Of a DNA stretch of 64,000 nt, positions 44,128 through 53,462 are shown piece by piece. The translations under genes and the position numbers were made by a program. Each line of letters begins with the position of its first letter. Position 1 is the stretch's first letter. The notes below the pieces were generated by a model. The model searched no databases. It was given only the letters and a program-made list of their open reading frames with translations, and was not told the DNA's origin. The stretch is from Anaerocolumna chitinilytica (lineage in GTDB: Bacteria; Bacillota; Clostridia; Lachnospirales; Lachnospiraceae): assembly GCF_014218355.1 (NCBI RefSeq), contig NZ_AP023368.1, forward strand, positions 2,918,001-2,982,000, given 5' to 3'.

Positions 44128-45237
44128 ATGAAAAAAATGATAGCAGTGCTGTTATGCCTTATGATGGTAGTGTCATTGGCAGGGTGCGGCACCAAAGACA
44201 GCTCAGGCAGCAAGGGCGGAAAAGTAGATGTAGGTATCGTACTTCCTACAAAGGATGAACCCAGATGGTTACAGGACAAGGCAAAATTCGAAGAAGTAAT
44301 CAAGAAATCCAACAAATCTGTAGAAGTTTTATTCAGCCAGGGTTCCTCAGCTAATGAGAAAACAAACGTTGAAACTTTAATCAATAAAGGTATCAAAGTA
44401 TTAATTATCTGTGCTCAGGATGCTGCTGCCGCAGCAGAAACTGTGAAAGAAGCAAAAGATGCCGGAATAACAGTTATCGCATATGACAGATTAATCACCG
44501 GAACCGATGCAGTTGATTATTATGTAACTTTCGACAGCTTAGCTGTTGGTGCTGCTATGGGTCAGTATCTTGCTGACAATGCAACCGGTACTGGAAATCC
44601 TCTTTATCTGTATGCAGGTGCTGCAACCGATAACAACGCTTTCCTTTTCTTCCAGGGTGCATGGAATATTTTACAGCCTAAGATTGCTGACGGAACATTC
44701 GTAATCAAGAATTCCTCAGAAGCTGTTGGCTTACAGGCAACGAAAGATCTCTCCCATGAGCAGTTAGCATCCATTATCGGACAGGTAACTACCAACTGGG
44801 ATTTCAATGAAGCAAAATCCAAAGCAGAAGCTCACTTAACAGCAGTTACTGCAGCTGATAAAGGCAAATGCTATGTATTAGCTCCTAACGATGGTACAGC
44901 ACGTTCTATCGCTGATGTATTTGCAGCAGATGCAGATGTTTCTCAGTACTTCATTACCGGACAGGATTCTGAAAAAGCTTCCGTTCAGTATGTAATCGAC
45001 GGAAAACAGTCCATGACAGTATTTAAAGATACACGTACACTTGCAACAGATGCTATGAATATGGCTATTTCCGTAATCGACGGAAAAACACCTGCTACAG
45101 ATACTACTTATAACAACGGAAATAAAGATGTTCCTGCTAAACAGACACCTATCGTTGTTGTAACAAAGGATAATGTAAAAGCAGCATTAATTGATTCCGG
45201 ATACTATCAGGCATCTGATTTTACAGGATTACAATAA
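44128..45237 (+). CDS. Monosaccharide-binding lipoprotein (ChvE/XylF type)
   Basis: A 369-residue lipoprotein with signal peptide and lipobox SLAGC (Cys about 20), a Ser/Gly linker, then a periplasmic-binding domain with VGIVLPTKDEPRWLQDKAKFEE, IICAQDAAAAAETV, VIAYDRLITGTDAVDYYVTFD and YAGAATDNNAFLFFQGAW. The pattern is that of ChvE, the binding protein of the multiple-monosaccharide transporter, close to XylF. It heads the transporter operon and is probably its main receptor. ATG 44128 is preferred to 44080, which would delay the signal peptide. Confidence 0.92.
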   Translation: MKKMIAVLLCLMMVVSLAGCGTKDSSGSKGGKVDVGIVLPTKDEPRWLQDKAKFEEVIKKSNKSVEVLFSQGSSANEKTNVETLINKGIKVLIICAQDAAAAAETVKEAKDAGITVIAYDRLITGTDAVDYYVTFDSLAVGAAMGQYLADNATGTGNPLYLYAGAATDNNAFLFFQGAWNILQPKIADGTFVIKNSSEAVGLQATKDLSHEQLASIIGQVTTNWDFNEAKSKAEAHLTAVTAADKGKCYVLAPNDGTARSIADVFAADADVSQYFITGQDSEKASVQYVIDGKQSMTVFKDTRTLATDAMNMAISVIDGKTPATDTTYNNGNKDVPAKQTPIVVVTKDNVKAALIDSGYYQASDFTGLQ

Positions 45238-45246
45238 TTCATTAAG

Positions 45247-45310
45247 AACCGGCTAAAAGGGCAAGTTAGTAAGGGAACGCCTGAACGAGTGACCTGCCCT
45301 TTTACCGGTT
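45247..45310 (+). promoter_or_regulatory. Intercistronic hairpin after the binding-protein gene
   Basis: AACCGG-TAAAAGGGCA pairs with TGCCCTTTTACCGGTT (one bulged C). No T-tract follows. Such hairpins commonly protect the message of the abundant binding protein while reducing expression of the ATPase and permease. Confidence 0.7.
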
Positions 45311-45381
45311 AATTTCATGAAATACTATACTTATCGGAACTAAAAGTCAATGAAAAATAGAAGAGAAAGATGGGTGAAAGA

Positions 45382-46911
45382 ATGAGTGACTATATTTTAG
45401 AAATGCGGAATATTGTCAAAGAATTTCCCGGTGTAAAAGCTTTGAGCAATGTTAATTTCAAAGTTAAACGCGGAGAAATTCATTGCCTTGTCGGGGAAAA
45501 CGGAGCCGGCAAGTCCACCCTCATGAAGGTATTATCAGGGGTATACCCCTTCGGCACCTATGGCGGTGATATCGTTTATAACGGAGATATTGTACAGTTT
45601 AAATCTATTGCAGACAGTGAGACTGCAGGTATAGCAATTATTTATCAGGAGCTTGCATTAATTCCTGAACTTAGTGTTTATGAGAATATATACTTCGGAC
45701 ATGAAATCATGGAAGGAAGATTAATTAACTGGAACCAGACAATCGTAGAAGCCAGTAAAATGCTGAAAAAGGTAAGGTTAAATATTAATCCTTCTACTAA
45801 AATAAAGGATTTAGGTGTTGGTAACAGACAGCTCGTAGAAATAGCAAAGGCTTTAAGCAAGAATGTAAAGTTGTTAATTCTGGATGAACCAACAGCAGCA
45901 TTAAATGAAGATGACAGTGCCAATCTTCTTGACCTGTTAAGAGAATTAAAAGAGCAGGGTGTTACCAGTATTATGATATCCCATAAATTAAAAGAAATTG
46001 TATCCATCGCAGATACAGTAACTGTATTAAGAGACGGTTCCACAATCTGTTCCATCGATGCAAAGGAACAGACGATTACGGAGCAGGATATTATCAAATA
46101 CATGGTAGGAAGAGAAATAGAAAATATCTATCCTAAGAGAGAGAAATACCAGGGAGGAGAAGTATGTCTTGAGGTTAAGAACTGGACAGTAACTGACCAG
46201 GAAGCCGGCAGAGAAATCCTTCATGATGTTAATATAAAAGTTCGTAAAGGTGAAATCGTAGGAATTGCAGGACTTATGGGTGCGGGCAGAACAGAATTTG
46301 CCTTAAGTATCTTCGGTAATACTCCCGGCTACAAGATTTCAAGCGGACAGGTATTTGTAGATGGTAAAGAAAAGCAGTTAAAACACCCAAGGGAAGCCAT
46401 GGATGCCGGTATTGCTTATGTAACTGAAGACAGAAAAGGAAATGGTCTTGTTCTTATCCAGGACATTAAATATAACACAACGATTGCCAATCTTGATAAA
46501 TTAACAGAAGGCCTTGTCATTAACGAAAACGAAGAGATTACAGTTGCAAATGATCTCAAGAAGTCCATTGGTATAAAGGCTCCTTCCATTAAGCAATATG
46601 TCGGAAATTTAAGCGGTGGTAATCAGCAGAAGGTTTCCCTTGCTAAATGGCTCTTTGTTGGACCCAAGGTATTAATCCTTGACGAGCCTACAAGAGGTAT
46701 TGATGTAGGTGCGAAATTCGAAATCTATTCCTTAATGAATCGTTTGGTGGAAGAGGGTATGAGCATCATTATGATTTCTTCTGAACTTCTTGAGGTACTT
46801 GGTATGAGTGATAGAATCTACGTAATGTCAGAAGGTACTATAACCGGAGAAGTATTGGCAGAAGAGGCAACAGAACAGAAAATCATGGCAATGGCTACAA
46901 GAGTAAAGTAG
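45382..46911 (+). CDS. Monosaccharide ABC transporter, ATP-binding protein
   Basis: A 509-residue protein with two fused ABC domains, as in XylG/RbsA/GguA. The first domain has Walker A GENGAGKS, signature-region LGVGNRQLVEIAKAL and Walker B LLILDEPTAAL; the second has the usual degenerate GLMGAGRTE, signature LSGGNQQKVSLAKWL, and VLILDEPTRGIDVGAK. It energises uptake of the sugar delivered by the ChvE/XylF-type lipoprotein. ATG 45382 gives the typical start; ATG 45370 four codons earlier is an equal candidate. Confidence 0.95.
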   Translation: MSDYILEMRNIVKEFPGVKALSNVNFKVKRGEIHCLVGENGAGKSTLMKVLSGVYPFGTYGGDIVYNGDIVQFKSIADSETAGIAIIYQELALIPELSVYENIYFGHEIMEGRLINWNQTIVEASKMLKKVRLNINPSTKIKDLGVGNRQLVEIAKALSKNVKLLILDEPTAALNEDDSANLLDLLRELKEQGVTSIMISHKLKEIVSIADTVTVLRDGSTICSIDAKEQTITEQDIIKYMVGREIENIYPKREKYQGGEVCLEVKNWTVTDQEAGREILHDVNIKVRKGEIVGIAGLMGAGRTEFALSIFGNTPGYKISSGQVFVDGKEKQLKHPREAMDAGIAYVTEDRKGNGLVLIQDIKYNTTIANLDKLTEGLVINENEEITVANDLKKSIGIKAPSIKQYVGNLSGGNQQKVSLAKWLFVGPKVLILDEPTRGIDVGAKFEIYSLMNRLVEEGMSIIMISSELLEVLGMSDRIYVMSEGTITGEVLAEEATEQKIMAMATRVK

Positions 46912-46988
46912 GAAAATAAAAAGCATTTTTCTACACAAATTAATGCAGACATTATATTCACAGATTGTCAGCAGGACGGAGGATTAGT

Positions 46989-48185
46989 ATGAACGAAAAC
47001 AGCAAGGCTAAAATGTCCCTTGGTACAGAGATTGCTACTATGTTAAAAAGCAATATCAGGGATTACGCCATGTATATCGCTTTAGTAGTTATTTTTATTT
47101 TCTTTGGAATCAAAACTAGCGGATTATTTTTATCATCTAGAAATTTATCCGATTTAATTAATCAAACAGGTTATGTAGCAGTACTTGCTATTGGTATGAC
47201 CATTATACTTATTATTAAACACATTGACTTATCCGTTGGATATGTAGCAGGTTTCCTTGGTGCTGTATCAGCGATCTTATTAAAAACAGGACTGAATGTA
47301 TGGTTGGTAATTCCCATTATCATGTGTCTTGGTATTGTGGTTGGTATCTATCAGGGATTCTTAGTATCTAAAATAGGCGTTCCTGCCTTTGTAACCACAC
47401 TTGCCGGTATGTTTATCTTTAGAGGTCTTCTTTCCCTGGTTACACAAGGAACCGGAACGATTATTGTATCCGATAAGACTTTTAAAGCCCTTTCCAACGG
47501 ATTTATACCTTCCATCTTTAACATTGGAAATATTCACGGCCTGACTCTTCTTATTGGTATTGTAGCTGTAATTCTTATGACATACAGCCAGTTTAAATCC
47601 AGAAAGAACATGCAAAAATACAATTTCCAAGTTAGTTCCACTCCGATATTTTTCTTTAAGATTGCCTTTATAACCTTGATTATTATTGTAATCTTTTCCA
47701 TCCTTGCAGGATATAAAGGTGTGCCTTGGACAGCAGTTATCGTTGGAACCGTATTATTCATTTATAATTTTATGTTAAACAAAACGAAACTTGGCAGATA
47801 TATCTATGGTATCGGCGGAAATGCTGAAGCTGCAGAGTTATCCGGTGTTAATGTTAAGAAAATTACATTCTTTGCTTTTGCATCCATGAGTATGTTAGCT
47901 GCTTTAGCAGGAATGCTTTATACCTCAAGACTTTCCTCCGCAACTCCCCAGGCCGGTCTTGGTTTCGAACTTGACGCCATTGCTTCTTCTTACATCGGCG
48001 GTGTATCTGTTAATGGTGGTATTGGTCGTGTAACCAATACGATAATCGGTGCTTTGGTTATCATGTCCCTTACAAATGGTATGAACCTTATGGGTGTGGA
48101 TATTTCATACCAGTATATTGTAAAGGGTGCTATCTTTATCTTAGCTGTTGCTTTTGATGTAAGAACAAGAGGCAGAAGAAAATAA
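46989..48185 (+). CDS. Monosaccharide ABC transporter, permease
   Basis: A 398-residue membrane protein of the XylH/GguB branch of the ribose-type permeases, with about ten helices. Motifs include IGMTIILIIKHIDLSVGYVAGFLGA, VPAFVTTLAGMFIFRG, and YIYGIGGNAEAAELSGVNVKKI, which is the coupling segment for the ATPase. ATG 46989 follows GGAGG. A terminator follows, closing the operon. Confidence 0.95.
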   Translation: MNENSKAKMSLGTEIATMLKSNIRDYAMYIALVVIFIFFGIKTSGLFLSSRNLSDLINQTGYVAVLAIGMTIILIIKHIDLSVGYVAGFLGAVSAILLKTGLNVWLVIPIIMCLGIVVGIYQGFLVSKIGVPAFVTTLAGMFIFRGLLSLVTQGTGTIIVSDKTFKALSNGFIPSIFNIGNIHGLTLLIGIVAVILMTYSQFKSRKNMQKYNFQVSSTPIFFFKIAFITLIIIVIFSILAGYKGVPWTAVIVGTVLFIYNFMLNKTKLGRYIYGIGGNAEAAELSGVNVKKITFFAFASMSMLAALAGMLYTSRLSSATPQAGLGFELDAIASSYIGGVSVNGGIGRVTNTIIGALVIMSLTNGMNLMGVDISYQYIVKGAIFILAVAFDVRTRGRRK

Positions 48186-48214
48186 TTTTAGTAACTTTGA
48201 ATAAGACTTTTTTT

Positions 48215-48260
48215 AAGAAGACTGTAAGATTAATAAATAATCCTGCAGTCTTCTTTTTTC
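48215..48260 (+). terminator. Terminator of the sugar transporter operon
   Basis: AAGAAGACTG-A-GATT pairs with AATC-TGCAGTCTTCTT (G-U pairs), followed by a T-tract. Confidence 0.85.
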
Positions 48261-48328
48261 ATTTAATTTACTGGAGGAATATGGTATAATAAAATTACAA
48301 ATTATACTGAAAGACGGAGGTGTTATAT

Positions 48329-48664
48329 ATGGTTATATCGATTGCATGGTGGATCATTGCTGTAATCTTTTTTGTATTAGCTTTTTTCACTTACCGAAGT
48401 AAAAAGCCTGTCAGTATTTATTCCAATATAAAGGCACCGGATATAGAAAGAATCACTGATTTAAAGGCTTATAACAAAGCGGTTGGAAAATTATTGGCTG
48501 GATATGCCCTGCTTCAAGCCTTGACTGGAATACTGCTCCTGAATGCAACTAAGAAAGAAATAGAGTTCCTTATTATATTCTCCACCTTCTTTGGAGCGAT
48601 TCTTATGATCATTTTATACGAAGCGATTGTTGCAGATAAGTATATTAAAAAGGATGGAGAGCAC
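48329..48664 (+). CDS. Small membrane protein of unknown function
   Basis: About 112 residues with three membrane helices (near 5-22, 55-75 and 80-100) and a charged stretch between the first two. I do not recognise the family with confidence; it resembles the small DUF3784-like proteins of Clostridia. ATG 48329 lies 8 bases after GGAGG; a GTG at 48320 overlaps that site. The stop codon (48665-48667) shares a base with the next start. Confidence 0.65.
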
Positions 48665-48666
48665 TG

Positions 48667-49035
48667 ATGAAAAACAGGAAAGAAGTCATAGATTATTGTA
48701 TGACTTTTAAAGATGTTTATGAAGATTATCCTTTTCATGATGAGAACTGGACGATTATGCGCTGTAAAGATAACAAAAAAATCTTTGCCTGTATCTTTTT
48801 GCGTGGAGATGATATATGGGTGAACATTAAAGCTTCTCCGGAATGGATTGACTTTTGGAGAAATGCCTGGTCATCGGTCATTCCAGCTTACCATATGAAT
48901 AAGAATCATTGGAATTCTCTTATCTTAAATGGAGTAATTCCGGAACAAGATATAAAACGAATGATTGCAGAAAGTTATGATTTAGTAAAACCTAAGGGTA
49001 AACAAAAAAGTAAACGTGTAACAGAAAATAGATAA
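48667..49035 (+). CDS. MmcQ/YjbR family protein
   Basis: A 122-residue protein of the MmcQ/YjbR family (CyaY-like fold, DNA-binding in a characterised member). Typical features: YCMTFKDVYEDYPFHDENWTIMR at the start, IWVNIKASPEWIDFWRN, and YHMNKNHWNSLILNG. Function in the cell is unclear. The start overlaps the preceding gene's stop (TGATG), indicating coupled translation. Confidence 0.88.
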   Translation: MKNRKEVIDYCMTFKDVYEDYPFHDENWTIMRCKDNKKIFACIFLRGDDIWVNIKASPEWIDFWRNAWSSVIPAYHMNKNHWNSLILNGVIPEQDIKRMIAESYDLVKPKGKQKSKRVTENR

Positions 49036-49044
49036 AAATTATAC

Positions 49045-49073
49045 TTGACAATCATATCCAAAAGCAATATACT
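49045..49073 (+). promoter_or_regulatory. Promoter of the trp operon
   Basis: TTGACA (49045-49050) and TATACT (49068-49073), 17-base spacer. Confidence 0.85.
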
Positions 49074-49079
49074 TAGGTA

Positions 49080-49362
49080 AATTAAAGCGTTAAACCGATG
49101 AACAAGAGAAGTAGGTAATGAAGTGCCTTACAGAGAGCGGCTTACTGGTGGAAGAGCGGCAGGGAGATAATTACTGAATGGACTTGTGAGGGTGACTCGA
49201 ACGCAGTGAGCACTGTAAGTAGACGTCAACGGGAACCTCAACCGTTATCAGCGAGGTGTATATGATAGTATACAAACTGAGTGGATGCAATAGCATCAAT
49301 ATGGGTGGTACCGCAGAGAGTAGTCTTTGTCCCTTAAGTTTTAGGGATGGAGGCTTTTTTTA
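49080..49362 (+). promoter_or_regulatory. Tryptophan T-box leader
   Basis: A classic T-box: Stem I begins near AAAGCGTTAAACCGATGAAC; the specifier loop presents TGG (49179-49181, followed by A), the tryptophan codon; the T-box bulge motif GGGTGGTACCGC is at 49303-49314 and pairs with the CCA end of uncharged tRNA. The competing terminator is 49322-49334 with 49343-49355 plus T-tract to 49361. Low Trp-tRNA charging lets transcription continue into trpE. Confidence 0.93.
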
Positions 49363-49441
49363 TTGCTCTTTTTTGAATTTAGCCGCCCGTTTTACCCCTA
49401 TTGGAATTCTTTATAATCGTTCTCTATTAAAGGAGGTATCT

Positions 49442-50911
49442 ATGGTTACAAGTTATGAAGAGGTCTCAAAATATGAGACAGAATACAGCTTTATTCCCAT
49501 ATGCAAAGAAATATTATCGGATATGCTAACGCCTATTCTACTGCTGAAAAGATTCGCAGATTCAAGTGATAACTTCTTTCTTTTAGAGAGTGTAGAAGGG
49601 GGAGAACACTTTGGAAGATACTCCTTTTTAGGAGTACATCCATCCCTAAGGTTATTCGCCAAAGAAGGCAAAGCAGTTAGAATAACTGATTTAGTCGAAC
49701 AAACACTGACTGTCACACCTGTTGAAGCACTTCGAAATCTTTTAGAAGAATATAAATCTCCAAAGATATCTGGAATGCCCACCTTTACCGGTGGAATGGT
49801 AGGTTACTTTTCTTATGAAATGATCGGCTATGCGGAGCCGAAACTAAGATTGAAACCGAGTAATTTTTACGATTATGATCTTTCCCTTTTTGATAAACTC
49901 ATCGTATTTGACCATCTGAAGCAAAAAATAATGGTCATTGCCAATTACAGGGCAAGAGATGGGATAAAGGGATATGAACAAGCAGTAAAAAACATTGATA
50001 CTATGATTACCCGTATATTTAACAATACTCCTCTTCCGGATCTTTCACCGGAAACGATCGGCGAATTTATCTGTAATACCTCTAAGGATAAATACTATGA
50101 AATGGTGGAAAGAACCAAGCAGTATATCCGGGAGGGAGATATTTTTCAAGGAGTTATTTCCAGAAGATTTGAAGCCGCATATAAGGGCAGTCTTCTTAAT
50201 GCATACCGAATTCTTCGTACTACCAATCCATCCCCATATATGTATTTTATACAATGCGAGGATTTACAGATTGCCGGTACGTCACCGGAAACTATGATAA
50301 AGTTGGAGAATAAAAAGCTTACAACCTTTCCGGTTGCAGGTACCAGACCCAGAGGCAAGACAAAAGAAGAAGATAATTCTCTGGAAGAAGAGCTTTTACA
50401 TGACGAGAAAGAGTTATCTGAGCACAACATGCTTGTTGACCTGGCAAGAAACGATGTGGGACGTATTGCAGAGTATGGGACCGTAATAGTAGAAGAATAT
50501 ATGAAGATACATCGTTTCTCAAAGGTAATGCATATTGCTTCCGTTGTCAGTGGAACATTACGTGAGGACAAAGACATTTGTGATACCATCAGTGCCTTAC
50601 TGCCAGCAGGTACATTATCCGGAGCGCCAAAGTTTCGGGCCTGCGAAATTATTGATGAATTGGAGAAGGATGCAAGAGGCATCTACGGAGGAGCTATCGG
50701 ATACCTTGATTTCTCCGGCAATTTAGACTTATGTATTGCTATTCGTACAGCAGTAAAAAAAGGGGATACTGTATATGTACAGGCAGGCGCCGGTATTGTA
50801 GCCGACAGTATCCCGGAGAAAGAATACGAGGAATGTGCTAACAAAGCAATGGCAGTCATGGATGCGGTAAAGAGAGCTGGGGAGGTAATGGATTATGATT
50901 TTACTCATTGA
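49442..50911 (+). CDS. trpE: Anthranilate synthase component I
   Basis: A 489-residue chorismate-binding enzyme making anthranilate with ammonia from TrpG. The N-terminal domain has the feedback segment LLESVEGGEHFGRYSFLG (tryptophan site pattern LLES), and the C-terminal domain has GDIFQGVISRRFE, IAGTSPETMIKL, PVAGTRPRG, HNMLVDLARNDVGRIA and GAPKFRACEIIDELE. Start at 49442 behind AAAGGAGG; reading further upstream would run into the T-box. It overlaps trpG by 17 bases. Confidence 0.97.
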   Translation: MVTSYEEVSKYETEYSFIPICKEILSDMLTPILLLKRFADSSDNFFLLESVEGGEHFGRYSFLGVHPSLRLFAKEGKAVRITDLVEQTLTVTPVEALRNLLEEYKSPKISGMPTFTGGMVGYFSYEMIGYAEPKLRLKPSNFYDYDLSLFDKLIVFDHLKQKIMVIANYRARDGIKGYEQAVKNIDTMITRIFNNTPLPDLSPETIGEFICNTSKDKYYEMVERTKQYIREGDIFQGVISRRFEAAYKGSLLNAYRILRTTNPSPYMYFIQCEDLQIAGTSPETMIKLENKKLTTFPVAGTRPRGKTKEEDNSLEEELLHDEKELSEHNMLVDLARNDVGRIAEYGTVIVEEYMKIHRFSKVMHIASVVSGTLREDKDICDTISALLPAGTLSGAPKFRACEIIDELEKDARGIYGGAIGYLDFSGNLDLCIAIRTAVKKGDTVYVQAGAGIVADSIPEKEYEECANKAMAVMDAVKRAGEVMDYDFTH

Positions 50912-51494
50912 TAATTATGACAGCTTTTCCTACAATCTGGTGCAGTTAATCGGAAGTATTATAAAGGAAAAATCCATTATAGAGAATAAGGCGCCGGAAG
51001 AAATCCTGGTTATCCGAAATGATGAAATGACGGCGGAGGATATTAAGAAACTTAATCCTTCTCATATAATTATTTCTCCGGGTCCTGGCAGACCAGCTGA
51101 TGCAGGAATTTGTGAGGATGCCGTAAAAGTATTAAAAGGCCAAATCCCAATTCTTGGAGTATGCCTTGGACATCAAGGTATCTGTGAAGCCTTTGGCGGA
51201 GTTATTACTTACGCCAATACATTGATGCATGGCAAACAGAGCCTGGTGAAGCTTGATACTATAAGCCCATTGTTTCAAGGGCTTAATGAAGAAATTATGG
51301 TTGGAAGATACCACTCTCTGGCAGTTTATCAGAATAATCTGCCTGATGAACTTACCATTATCGCAATGGCCTACGACGGAGATATTATGGCTGTAAAACA
51401 TAGAGATTATGATATATATGGTGTGCAGTTCCATCCGGAATCCGTACTAACACCTAATGGTCGAAGGATAATGGAGAATTTCCTTGATATATGA
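50895..51494 (+). CDS. trpG: Anthranilate synthase component II (glutamine amidotransferase)
   Basis: A 199-residue class I glutamine amidotransferase giving ammonia to TrpE. The catalytic Cys is C90 in GVCLGHQGI; His and Glu lie in VQFHPESVLTP. The stretch ISPGPGRPADAG is conserved. Stand-alone protein, not fused to trpD. AGGTAATGG around the ATG reflects translational coupling with trpE. Confidence 0.97.
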   Translation: MILLIDNYDSFSYNLVQLIGSIIKEKSIIENKAPEEILVIRNDEMTAEDIKKLNPSHIIISPGPGRPADAGICEDAVKVLKGQIPILGVCLGHQGICEAFGGVITYANTLMHGKQSLVKLDTISPLFQGLNEEIMVGRYHSLAVYQNNLPDELTIIAMAYDGDIMAVKHRDYDIYGVQFHPESVLTPNGRRIMENFLDI

Positions 51495-51640
51495 ACCTCT
51501 TTTATAGTTCATAATATAGTTTTAACAATACGTTCGATATACTCAATCAATTATGCTGGAAGTAGTTAGATTAAGATCTAAAATTAACTTTAGAAAATCA
51601 AATTATATAAATTATATATGGTTACAAGAAAGGAGTCAGG

Positions 51641-52648
51641 ATGATTAAAGAAGCCATTTATAAACTAACGAATAAAGAGAATCTTACCTTTGAAATGTCA
51701 GAAGGTGTTATGGATGAAATCATGAGCGGAGAAGCCTCGGATATTCATATAGGTGCATATCTAACAGCTCTGCGCATGAAAGGTGAAACCATTGAAGAGA
51801 TAACCGGCAGTGCGGCAGGCATGAGAAAACACTGTGTCAGGCTTCTTCACAATATGGATGTTCTGGAGATTGTGGGCACCGGCGGTGATGAAGCCTATAC
51901 TTTTAACATCTCCACCACCTCTGCCCTTGTAGTATCGGCAGCAGGTATTCCAGTTGCCAAACATGGAAACCGTAGTGTTTCCAGTAAATGTGGTGCTGCG
52001 GACGTGCTTGAGGCATTGGGTGTAAATATTATGATAAGTCCTGCAAAAAGTGCAGAAATACTCTCTGAGACCGGAATATGTTTCATGTTTGCCCAGACCT
52101 ATCATACTGCTATGAAGTATGCCTCTCCCGTAAGGAAAGAACTGGGCATCCGAACAATCTTTAATATCCTTGGCCCGCTGTCCAATCCGGCCGGCGCTAA
52201 TATGCAGCTATTAGGAGTATTTGATGAAAACCTTGTAGAACCCCTTGCTCAAGTTTTAAACAATCTAGGTGTAAAACGCGCGATGGTAGTACACGGCAGA
52301 GACGGGATTGATGAGATTTCCTTAAGTGGGGAAACCTTCTGCTGTGAGATAAGAGATGGTCAACTTTCTACTTATATACTGACCCCGGAACAATTTGGTC
52401 TGAAAAAGTGTCTAAAAGAGGACTTAGTAGGCGGGGGACCGGAAGAAAATGCACGGATAACCAGGCAAATCCTCTCCGGGGAAAAAGGCCCAAAAAGAGA
52501 TGCTGTACTATTGAATGCAGCTGCATGTATCTATCTTGTAAAAGACAATATCACCTTCAATGAGGCTGTAAAAATTGCTGAAGAAACCATAGACAGCAAA
52601 AAAGCCTTAGAACAATTGGAAGCTTTTATTAGGCTCTCTAATCAATAA
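51641..52648 (+). CDS. trpD: Anthranilate phosphoribosyltransferase
   Basis: A 335-residue enzyme joining anthranilate to PRPP. Motifs: VGTGGDEAYTFNISTTSALV (PRPP loop), KHGNRSVSSKCGAADVLEALG, and TIFNILGPLSNPAGA. Length is normal. It follows a 146-base gap after trpG in which I see no terminator or promoter. GAAAGGAG precedes the ATG. Confidence 0.97.
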   Translation: MIKEAIYKLTNKENLTFEMSEGVMDEIMSGEASDIHIGAYLTALRMKGETIEEITGSAAGMRKHCVRLLHNMDVLEIVGTGGDEAYTFNISTTSALVVSAAGIPVAKHGNRSVSSKCGAADVLEALGVNIMISPAKSAEILSETGICFMFAQTYHTAMKYASPVRKELGIRTIFNILGPLSNPAGANMQLLGVFDENLVEPLAQVLNNLGVKRAMVVHGRDGIDEISLSGETFCCEIRDGQLSTYILTPEQFGLKKCLKEDLVGGGPEENARITRQILSGEKGPKRDAVLLNAAACIYLVKDNITFNEAVKIAEETIDSKKALEQLEAFIRLSNQ

Positions 52649-52664
52649 TACAGAAAGGATAAAG

Positions 52665-53462
52665 ATGATTCTTGATACCATTGTCTCAGCAACAAAAATC
52701 AGAATTGAAAAGGAAAAACAGGAAATCCCTCTGAATACCATAGAAGATTTGGCACAAAAAATGCCCCGGCTCGAAAACTATCCCTTTGAAGCTGCTTTGA
52801 GAAAAGATCTCTTTCATTTTATCTGCGAAGTAAAGAAAGCTTCTCCTTCCAAAGGAGTTATTGCTGAGGATTTTCCATACCTCGCTATAGCGAGAGAATA
52901 TGAAGAGGCCGGTGCAAGCTGTATATCAATTTTAACAGAACCTTATTTTTTTCTCGGAAAGGATATTTATTTGACAGAAATTCGAAAAACTGTCACCCTT
53001 CCATTACTTCGAAAAGACTTTATTCTTGAACCTTATCAGATATACCAGGCAAAAGTCATAGGTGCGGATGCCATACTCCTGATATGTTCTATATTGAATG
53101 ACAAAGAACTAACAGAGTATCTTAACCTTTGTAAATACTTGGGTCTATCTGCTCTGGTGGAAGCACATGATGAGGTAGAAGTAAAAAGAGCTGTACATGC
53201 CGGTGCATCCATTGTAGGAGTAAATAATCGAAACTTAAAAACCTTTGATGTAGATGTAACTTTAAGCACTACTTTAAGAAAATACGCACCAGACAATATT
53301 CTTTTTGTTGCAGAAAGCGGAATTAAAACTGCAGAAGATATCCGTATCTTAAAGGAAAACAAAGTAAATGCAGCCCTTATCGGAGAGACTTTTATGAGAA
53401 CTTCGGATAAAAAACAGAAGTTAGCGGAATTAAGAGGTGAAGCAATTAATGGCAAAGGTTAA
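52665..53462 (+). CDS. trpC: Indole-3-glycerol phosphate synthase
   Basis: A 265-residue TIM-barrel enzyme forming the indole ring. Conserved features: FICEVKKASPSKGVIAEDF (catalytic Lys and Glu), SCISILTEPYFFLGKDIYL, LPLLRKDFILEPYQIYQAKVIGADAILLI, VGVNNRNLKTF and ESGIKT. Stand-alone, not fused to trpF. It starts 16 bases after trpD and overlaps trpF by 14 bases. Confidence 0.97.
   Translation: MILDTIVSATKIRIEKEKQEIPLNTIEDLAQKMPRLENYPFEAALRKDLFHFICEVKKASPSKGVIAEDFPYLAIAREYEEAGASCISILTEPYFFLGKDIYLTEIRKTVTLPLLRKDFILEPYQIYQAKVIGADAILLICSILNDKELTEYLNLCKYLGLSALVEAHDEVEVKRAVHAGASIVGVNNRNLKTFDVDVTLSTTLRKYAPDNILFVAESGIKTAEDIRILKENKVNAALIGETFMRTSDKKQKLAELRGEAINGKG

Noticed and set aside
45247..45310. 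Terminator between the binding protein and ATPase genes
   Set aside because: The hairpin is strong but no T-tract follows, so it is listed as an intercistronic hairpin.
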